Of a stretch of DNA of 16,765 bases, positions 12,461-16,765 are shown piece by piece; the stretch's first letter is position 1, and every line of letters begins with the position of its first letter. Under the pieces are notes generated by a model. It worked only from the letters and a program-made list of their open reading frames with translations. It was not told the DNA's origin and did not search any database. The position numbers were made by a program, and so were the translations under genes. Location of the stretch: the NCBI GenBank assembly GCA_947381875.1, contig CANCXY010000047.1:1-16765 (forward strand), in the 5' to 3' direction. This stretch comes from an uncultured Clostridia bacterium. Its GTDB lineage: Bacteria; Bacillota; Clostridia; Oscillospirales; Ruminococcaceae.

Positions 12461-14189
12461 AGCCAGCGCGGCCCAACTGCTGCGCTTTATCGTTGTGCTG
12501 ATGACGAACCCGCTGCTGGCGGTTTCGTATGGTATGGAGTTTCATGAGGGCCTGCTGCAAATTGTTATAGCCGCCACGTGTTCCCTTATATGTGTGTTTT
12601 TTGTGTGCTGGATGTTTGTGTGTACAGGGTGCGTGGAGGGCCACCCGGAGGAAATCGCGTTGGGGGAGGCCGGGCGTCTGCCAACGGAAGTGCTGGCCCT
12701 GTGGGTGCTGTTTTTCCCGCTGATGAGCATAATCGTATGGAGTGCGCTGTTTGGGTCCATGTGGAAAACCGCCGTCCCGTTCGGCACTGCGGGCGGCGGG
12801 CTGGCGCTGCTGTGTCTGCTGGCACTGGCGCGCAAGTGGAAGGCCGGGCGGCTTGTATCCGATATGCTCCTGGTGCGTGCCCTGCCCGCATTCTGGCACG
12901 GCCTGTGTGCGGTGCTGCGCGTGGTGCGCGGCGCGCTCACCGGGCACGATTACCTCGACCTGCACTACCCCGCCGGTCGGGCGTGGTTTTTGCGTATCCT
13001 GTGGGTGTGCGGCGCTATGGCGGGGCTGATGCTGTTTTCCTATCTCATCCTTACAAACCAGCTCCTTGGTACAGGGAAGGGGTACTGGTTCGGGCAGGGG
13101 CGCTATACGGCGTTCGCGATATTTTCTATTGTCGTAGTCTTTTGCGGGGCGGCGTACCTTGTCTGGCACGCGAACCGCGACGCGCGCGCCTTTGACGCGC
13201 TTTTGCGGCAGATCGGCGCGGCGGGGCGCTCGGAGGAAGCGCCCGTGTGCGTGCCGGAGGGCAGCGGGCTGTTTGCCGCGTCGCAGTCGGTGGCGGAGCT
13301 TGGCTCCCATCTGAAAGAGAGCGTGGACGCGCAGTTAAAAAGCGAACGCATGAAGCTCGACCTTATCACAAACGTTTCGCACGACCTCAAAACACCGCTC
13401 ACAAGCATTATCGGCTATCTGGACCTGTTGGAGAAGCAGGACGGGATGCCCGCCGAGGCGCGCGACTATGTACTGATTTTGCGGCAGAAATCGGAGCGGC
13501 TGGCAACAACGGTCGCCGACCTGTTTACGCTGGCGAAAGCGACCAGCGGCAGCGAAGCGCAGCACATTGAAACGCTGGACCTTGTAATGGCGTCACGGCA
13601 GACGCTGGGCGACTTGGACGACGCTATCCGCAAAGCGGGTATTCCCGTCAAGGCGACCATGCCCGCGCGTGCCCCGGTGCAGGCGGACAGCACAAAACTG
13701 TACCGCGTGCTGCAAAATATTTTAGACAACGCCCTGCGGTACTCCCTCGCGGGGACGCGCATCTATTTGGAAATAACGCGGGGGGACATTGCCACGCGCC
13801 TGACGCTGACGAACACGGCCTCCTATGAAATGACCTTTTCGCCGGAGGAGATCACGCAGCGCTTTGTGCGCGGGGATGCCAGCCGCACGACGGAGGGCAG
13901 CGGATTAGGGCTTTCCATTGCTGAAACGTTCATGCACAATTTCGGCGGCGATCTCGCGGTAGAGGTGCGCGGGGACGCCTTTGTGCTTACGCTGACCTTT
14001 GCCAACGGGGAGAGCGCCGATACCCGCAGCGGGGAAACGGCGTTAGAAGTGTTCGGAAGGGATCTGCCGGAGGAAGTAGAGGAAGCGCCGGAGGAGGAAG
14101 AAACGGCGGAGACAGAAGGGGAAGCCTTAGAGGGGGAAGATGCAGCGGGCGCAGAGGAGGATATGCCGGAGGAAGAAGAAATAGTATGA
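12432..14189 (+). CDS. VanS-like multi-pass sensor histidine kinase with acidic tail
   Basis: 585 residues from TTG 12432, which overlaps the regulator gene by 29 nt and has AAGGTGG at 12416-12422 (9-nt spacing). The next in-frame ATG near 12501 would cut into the first membrane segment, so TTG is preferred. About six membrane segments lie near 15-34, 41-64, 86-106, 114-132, 184-208 and 225-246, with no large extracellular loop, suggesting sensing within or near the membrane. A short linker leads to the DHp helix NVSHDLKTPLTSIIGY (H317), then the N box LQNILDNALRYS (N429/N433), an F-type FVRGDASR region and the G2 box GSGLGLS (489-495). After the ATPase domain comes an unusual ~60-residue Glu-rich tail (526-585). 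The stop overlaps the VanZ start (ATGA). Signal unknown. Confidence 0.9.
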   Translation: MDTKWKRYNRASAAQLLRFIVVLMTNPLLAVSYGMEFHEGLLQIVIAATCSLICVFFVCWMFVCTGCVEGHPEEIALGEAGRLPTEVLALWVLFFPLMSIIVWSALFGSMWKTAVPFGTAGGGLALLCLLALARKWKAGRLVSDMLLVRALPAFWHGLCAVLRVVRGALTGHDYLDLHYPAGRAWFLRILWVCGAMAGLMLFSYLILTNQLLGTGKGYWFGQGRYTAFAIFSIVVVFCGAAYLVWHANRDARAFDALLRQIGAAGRSEEAPVCVPEGSGLFAASQSVAELGSHLKESVDAQLKSERMKLDLITNVSHDLKTPLTSIIGYLDLLEKQDGMPAEARDYVLILRQKSERLATTVADLFTLAKATSGSEAQHIETLDLVMASRQTLGDLDDAIRKAGIPVKATMPARAPVQADSTKLYRVLQNILDNALRYSLAGTRIYLEITRGDIATRLTLTNTASYEMTFSPEEITQRFVRGDASRTTEGSGLGLSIAETFMHNFGGDLAVEVRGDAFVLTLTFANGESADTRSGETALEVFGRDLPEEVEEAPEEEETAETEGEALEGEDAAGAEEDMPEEEEIV

Positions 14190-14719
14190 AATGCCAGATA
14201 AAATACCTGATAGATTTTGCCGCCTTGGCGCTTTTATATATTTTTGTTTTTTTCAGGAAGTGGAAAAGCAAGGGCAGGGACATATGGATCGTCAATACAC
14301 TTATGTATATCTATCTTTCTTTTGTGCTGTATTTTACTATGATGCCAGTGATAACGTCTATCCCCTTTGTGCTGAATCATCCGTATAAGCCGATGAACAT
14401 GACGCTGTTTATAGATGTTTTAGCGGGGAGAGGGGATTTTTCCCGGCAGGTGATATTGAACGTTATTATGACGATACCGTTCGGCTTCCTCTTTCCGCTG
14501 ACCCAAAACAGGACTGCGAAATTTTTTAAGACGGTGTTTTGGTGTTTTATCATGAGCTTGAGCATTGAACTGTTGCAGCCGTTTTTCAACAGGTTTTCGG
14601 ACGTCACGGATTTGACTACAAATGTGCTTGGCGGGATGATCGGATATGGGGTTTATGTGATATGTAAGCCGGTTATATTTTGGGTTTTGGATCATTTGAA
14701 AACAGAAGATCAAAAATAG
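14186..14719 (+). CDS. VanZ family membrane protein
   Basis: 177 residues; ATG 14186 overlaps the kinase stop. The ribosome site is the GGAGGAAGAAG purine run that also encodes the kinase tail. Five membrane segments (about 7-23, 32-55, 88-105, 113-133, 144-168). VanZ-family signatures: LNVIMTIPFGFLFPL (near 91-105), SLSIELLQPF (near 124-133) and the DVTDLTTNVLGG stretch (near 139-150). VanZ of Tn1546 lowers teicoplanin susceptibility by an unclear mechanism, and most chromosomal relatives are uncharacterised. No vanH, vanA/B or vanX is present, so glycopeptide resistance should not be assumed. The gene is strikingly AT-rich compared with the kinase, a sign of separate origin. Expression is expected to depend on the upstream two-component system. 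Confidence 0.87.
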   Translation: MKCQIKYLIDFAALALLYIFVFFRKWKSKGRDIWIVNTLMYIYLSFVLYFTMMPVITSIPFVLNHPYKPMNMTLFIDVLAGRGDFSRQVILNVIMTIPFGFLFPLTQNRTAKFFKTVFWCFIMSLSIELLQPFFNRFSDVTDLTTNVLGGMIGYGVYVICKPVIFWVLDHLKTEDQK

Positions 14720-14736
14720 GAATTGCGGATACAAAA

Positions 14737-14773
14737 GGGCTGCCGCACGAGGATTTCCCCTGTGCAGCAGCCC
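14737..14773. terminator. Terminator hairpin between vanZ-like gene and bioY
   Basis: GGGCTGC (14737-14743) pairs with GCAGCCC (14767-14773), and inside, GCAC (14745-14748) pairs with GTGC (14762-14765) with one mismatch between the helices. On the plus side it is followed by CATATCTTACTTT; on the minus side by TTTTGT directly. It may terminate from both directions between these convergent genes. Confidence 0.65.
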
Positions 14774-14827
14774 CATATCTTACTTTATAATAAAGACGCC
14801 CTGTCCGTGCAACTACAAAATTCCCCC

Positions 14828-14958
14828 CGCGTCCATACGCCAGTATGGACGCGATGAAAAGTTTCCGTCCACCCTTTTCAAAGGGTGGCAGGATTCCAAA
14901 GGGCAGCGCCCTTTGGCCGGTCCAGCGGGACGCTGGGCAGGTCCGGGCGGCAGCCCGG
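14828..14958 (+). repeat. Composite hairpin repeat, copy 4 (modules F-A-B-C-D)
   Basis: F, 11-bp stem CGCGTCCATAC-GCCA-GTATGGACGCG (14828-14853); lead AAAGTTTCCGT (14858); A (14869-14888); linker CAGGATT; B, CCAAAGGGC/GCCCTTTGG (14896-14916); C (14922-14936); linker GCAGGT; D (14943-14958). Same module order as copy 1, and the D end again sits 4 bp from the complement of a stop codon, here bioY at 14963-14965. Confidence 0.9.
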
Positions 14959-14962
14959 CGGC

Positions 14963-15499
14963 CTACAGCAGTCTTGCCTTGGCGAGGCGGTCCTGAACGG
15001 CGCGGCCGGCGGCGCAGGCGAGGACACCTTTTCCAATATCGAATGGCACGAAGGGCAGCACGCAGAAGTGGAGGGCTGTGTCCAAGTTGACGCCGGAGAA
15101 GATCATGTACCATGCCGTGCCAAAGGCGTATGTGATGGCGAGGCCCAGTGTCATGGCAAGCGCTGTCACCCATATTTTGCGGCTGCGCGCGCCCAACGAG
15201 GTGGCAAGCGCAAGGAACAGATAGCCCGCGATATAGCCGCCTGTCGCGCCGAACAGGATGGCCGGTCCGCCGGTGAAGCCCGCGAATACTGGCACGCCAA
15301 TGCCGCCCAGCAGGATATACAGCGCCACAGATATGACGGCCCAGGCGGGCGGCAGCAACATGCCCGTCAGGAAGACGCCCAGCACCGCCAGGTTGAACGG
15401 CACCGGCTCCACCGGGATTTGTATCTGCGATGTCACCGCCATCACCGCGGTGAACAGCGCCGCCAACACCATTTTCTTTGTCTCAAACCGTGACTGCAT
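14963..15499 (-). CDS. bioY: Biotin ECF transporter S component BioY
   Basis: 178 residues from ATG 15497-15499; AAGGAG lies 13 nt upstream, slightly far, but the two upstream in-frame ATGs (15532, 15550) lack better sites and would add a polar extension. BioY binds biotin in the membrane and works with the EcfA/EcfA'/EcfT energising module, which is not in this window. Six hydrophobic segments are visible; family motifs include the TSQIQIPVEPVPFNLAVLGV region (near 23-42), LGGIGVPVFAGFTGGPAIL (near 64-82) and GYIAGYL. It follows birA on the same strand by 137 bp, so it may share the biotin-repressed birA promoter. No separate BirA operator was seen in that gap. Stop codon is 4 bp from the composite repeat. 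Confidence 0.93.
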   Translation of the reverse strand: MQSRFETKKMVLAALFTAVMAVTSQIQIPVEPVPFNLAVLGVFLTGMLLPPAWAVISVALYILLGGIGVPVFAGFTGGPAILFGATGGYIAGYLFLALATSLGARSRKIWVTALAMTLGLAITYAFGTAWYMIFSGVNLDTALHFCVLPFVPFDIGKGVLACAAGRAVQDRLAKARLL

Positions 15500-15566
15500 A
15501 CCTTTTCCAACACTCCTTGCGCTTTTTTGCATTCCCTTTTTATGGGGCATCAAGGCTGCGGGGATA

Positions 15567-15611
15567 TTTTTGTGCGTTTTCCCGCCCTTCAGAATATGCA
15601 GCGCACAAAAA
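15567..15611. repeat. 10-bp inverted repeat upstream of bioY
   Basis: TTTTTGTGCG (15567-15576) and CGCACAAAAA (15602-15611) are perfect complements with a 25-bp spacer, in the birA-bioY gap. It could be an operator (arms about 3.5 turns apart, centre to centre) or a loose 3' hairpin of birA. It does not resemble the BirA operator. Confidence 0.4.
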
Positions 15612-15636
15612 CCCTTTGTCCTGGCCGCGCTCCTGT

Positions 15637-16611
15637 TTACGTCGGGTCCAGCCGGATGCTCACTTCCCCGAAAGACAGCACTTCCTCCACGCCGTCCGCC
15701 AGGCGCACGCGCAGATGCCCTTCGTCCGTGATATCCAGCGCTTCGCCCGTCCGCTGGATGCCCGACTGTAAAATTTGTACAATGCGTCCCGGCACGATGT
15801 TCCTGTCACGGTATTCCGCCATGAAGGAAGTGTCTGGCAGCGCCGCCCACAGGTCCAGCAGCTCATCCGCAACCGCCGCCACCAACTGGCAGCGGTCCAC
15901 TGTCTCCCCGCGCTCGAAAACCGAGGTCGCTACGTCCCGCAGCGTCTCCGGCCATCCCTCCGGCGGGTCCAGCAGGTTGATCCCGATGCCCACCACCAGG
16001 AACTCAACATTGCTTGTCTCCAAATCGGCCTGCGCCTCGGTGAGAATGCCACAGCACTTTTTGCCCTTGTAATACAGGTCGTTTACCCATTTGATGTCCA
16101 GCCGCTTGCCCGCGACCTTCTCTACCGCGCGGCTCACCGCCACCGCCGCCGCGCTGGTGATGAGTACCGCGTCCTGCGTGGGGATGCCGCCGCGCAGCAC
16201 CATTGACATGTACAGCCCCGTGCCCGGCGGCGAAAGGAAACTGCGCCCGCGCCGCCCACGCCCGCCTGTCTGGAAATCCGCCGCAATCAGTGTGCCGTGC
16301 GCCGCGCCCTCCGAGGCCAAATGTTTCGCGGTGTTGTTGGTGGAAACAAGCTCCCGTTCTACAAACACCGGTATGTCCGCGTGACGCAGATAAGCCCGCA
16401 CGCCGCATTCGGAAAGCATGTGCTGGTCCGTATCCAGCGTATACCCCTTGTTCTGTACCGCGCTGATGCGGTATCCCTCCCTTTGCAGCTCCCGCACAGC
16501 TTTCCACACGCTCGTGCGCGATACCGCCAGCATTTCGGCCAGCGCTTCACCTGAAACAGCGTTTCCCCGGTTCGCTTCCAGCGCCTGCAGCACAAGCGCT
16601 TTCGTTTTCAT
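15637..16611 (-). CDS. birA: Bifunctional biotin-protein ligase / biotin operon repressor BirA
   Basis: 324 residues, as for E. coli and B. subtilis BirA. ATG 16609-16611 has AGGAGG at 16622-16627. Residues 1-60 are a winged helix (VSGEALAEMLAVSRTSVWKAVRELQREGY, then QNKGYTLD), making it a DNA-binding group II ligase. The catalytic core has STNNTAK (90-96), the biotinyl-AMP loop GRGRRGR (117-123), SFLSPPGTGLYMS (124-136) and KWVNDLYYKGKKCCGIL (174-190). A small SH3-like C-terminal domain follows (about 275-324). It makes biotinyl-5'-AMP, transfers biotin to acceptor carboxylases and, with the adenylate bound, represses biotin genes. The operator on its own promoter indicates autoregulation; bioY downstream is the likely co-regulated target. 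Confidence 0.96.
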   Translation of the reverse strand: MKTKALVLQALEANRGNAVSGEALAEMLAVSRTSVWKAVRELQREGYRISAVQNKGYTLDTDQHMLSECGVRAYLRHADIPVFVERELVSTNNTAKHLASEGAAHGTLIAADFQTGGRGRRGRSFLSPPGTGLYMSMVLRGGIPTQDAVLITSAAAVAVSRAVEKVAGKRLDIKWVNDLYYKGKKCCGILTEAQADLETSNVEFLVVGIGINLLDPPEGWPETLRDVATSVFERGETVDRCQLVAAVADELLDLWAALPDTSFMAEYRDRNIVPGRIVQILQSGIQRTGEALDITDEGHLRVRLADGVEEVLSFGEVSIRLDPT

Positions 16612-16630
16612 ACATCTCTGACCTCCTTCT

Positions 16631-16659
16631 ATTAAAATACAAAAAAGCTGAATTGTCAA
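16631..16659 (-). promoter_or_regulatory. Sigma-A promoter of birA
   Basis: Minus-strand TTGACA (16654-16659) and TTTAAT (16631-16636) with a 17-bp spacer, about 20 bp upstream of the birA ATG. The -35 lies inside the downstream half of the BirA operator. Confidence 0.8.
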
Positions 16660-16685
16660 CCGCTTTTTAGAAAAAAGTTGACAAT
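16652..16685. promoter_or_regulatory. BirA operator
   Basis: ATTGTCAAC (16652-16660), 16-bp spacer, GTTGACAAT (16677-16685): perfect 9-bp inverted arms. It matches the widespread Firmicute biotin box (TTGTTAAC...GTTAACAA with a spacer of about 14-16 bp), with C/G for T/A at one position of each half. It overlaps the -35 of the birA promoter, so bound BirA would block RNA polymerase. Confidence 0.85.
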
Positions 16686-16692
16686 AAAAACA

Positions 16693-16765
16693 GGGACGCG
16701 GGCGCGTACCCCCAGAGGCGCTGCCTCTGGACTCCGCCAAAGGGACGCAGTCCCTTTGGAATCCC
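16693..16765 (-). repeat. Composite hairpin repeat, copy 5 (minus orientation, cut by window edge)
   Basis: Reading minus from the edge: linker GGGATT; B, CCAAAGGGAC/GTCCCTTTGG (16737-16759); linker CGGAGT; E, CCAGAGGC/GCCTCTGG (16712-16730); then a hairpin ACGCG/CGCGT extended by GGG/CCC (16693-16711). It lies upstream of the birA operator and continues beyond the window. Confidence 0.8.

Noticed and set aside
12252..13310. 352-codon minus-strand frame opposite the regulator and kinase genes
   Set aside because: Its composition (Arg, His, Gln, Pro-rich) is typical of antisense translation of GC-rich genes; the plus strand carries the H box and winged-helix motifs.
11756..14719. A glycopeptide-resistance (van) cluster
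   Set aside because: Only regulator, sensor and VanZ-like genes are present; no vanH, D-Ala-D-Lac ligase or vanX was found, and these families are common in cell-envelope regulation.
15500..15553. Upstream ATGs of bioY (15532, 15550)
   Set aside because: They have no properly spaced ribosome site and would add an 11-18 residue polar extension unlike typical BioY N-termini.

Overview
The window looks like a chromosomal stretch from a flagellated, GC-rich member of the Clostridia, probably a gut Oscillospirales (Ruminococcaceae/Oscillospiraceae-type) bacterium. That placement is an inference from the gene families (clostridial flagellin and TPR-type glycosyltransferase, DUF6485, CmpB-type membrane protein, VanR/VanS/VanZ-like operon, BioY with a DNA-binding BirA), the strong AGGAGG ribosome binding sites and the sigma-A promoters; no rRNA or other taxonomic marker is present.

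Layout. (1) 1-3922, plus strand: the C-terminal 522 codons of a large flagellin, a strong terminator, then a GT2 glycosyltransferase with a long helical-repeat tail, probably a flagellin glycosyltransferase. (2) 3952-8287, minus strand: a small Cys-rich DUF6485 protein, a GH130 mannoside phosphorylase, a CmpB-like membrane protein and the GTPase TypA/BipA. typA and the CmpB gene are 4 nt apart and probably one operon driven by a consensus promoter at 8338-8366. (3) 8624-11482, plus strand: proB-proA (ATGA overlap), the proline-biosynthesis pair, followed 25 nt later by a single-pass membrane protein of unknown function. (4) 11756-14719, plus strand: a VanR-like response regulator, a multi-pass VanS-like histidine kinase and a VanZ-family protein, all with overlapping ends. 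A CGTAAG-N5-CGTAAG direct repeat upstream looks like the regulator's own binding site. (5) 14963-16611, minus strand: bioY (biotin ECF transporter S component) behind birA, which carries its own biotin operator TTGTCAAC-N16-GTTGACAA over the -35 of its promoter.

The most unusual content is not protein-coding. Five intergenic elements (about 5529-5652, 8395-8524, 11628-11738, 14828-14958 and 16693-16765 running off the edge) are built from the same small set of GC-rich hairpin modules, joined by conserved linkers such as GCAGGT, GGATT and CGGAGT. Modules are swapped, added or dropped between copies, and the stems carry compensatory changes. Two copies start 4-6 nt beyond a stop codon; a third forms almost the entire predicted 5' leader of the response-regulator mRNA. 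This resembles the mosaic palindromic elements (BIMEs/REPs) of enterobacteria but with a richer module set. A four-unit 27-bp tandem repeat and a 17-bp perfect inverted repeat lie beside one copy, upstream of the GH130 gene.

No tRNA, rRNA, CRISPR array, insertion sequence, transposase or phage gene was seen.
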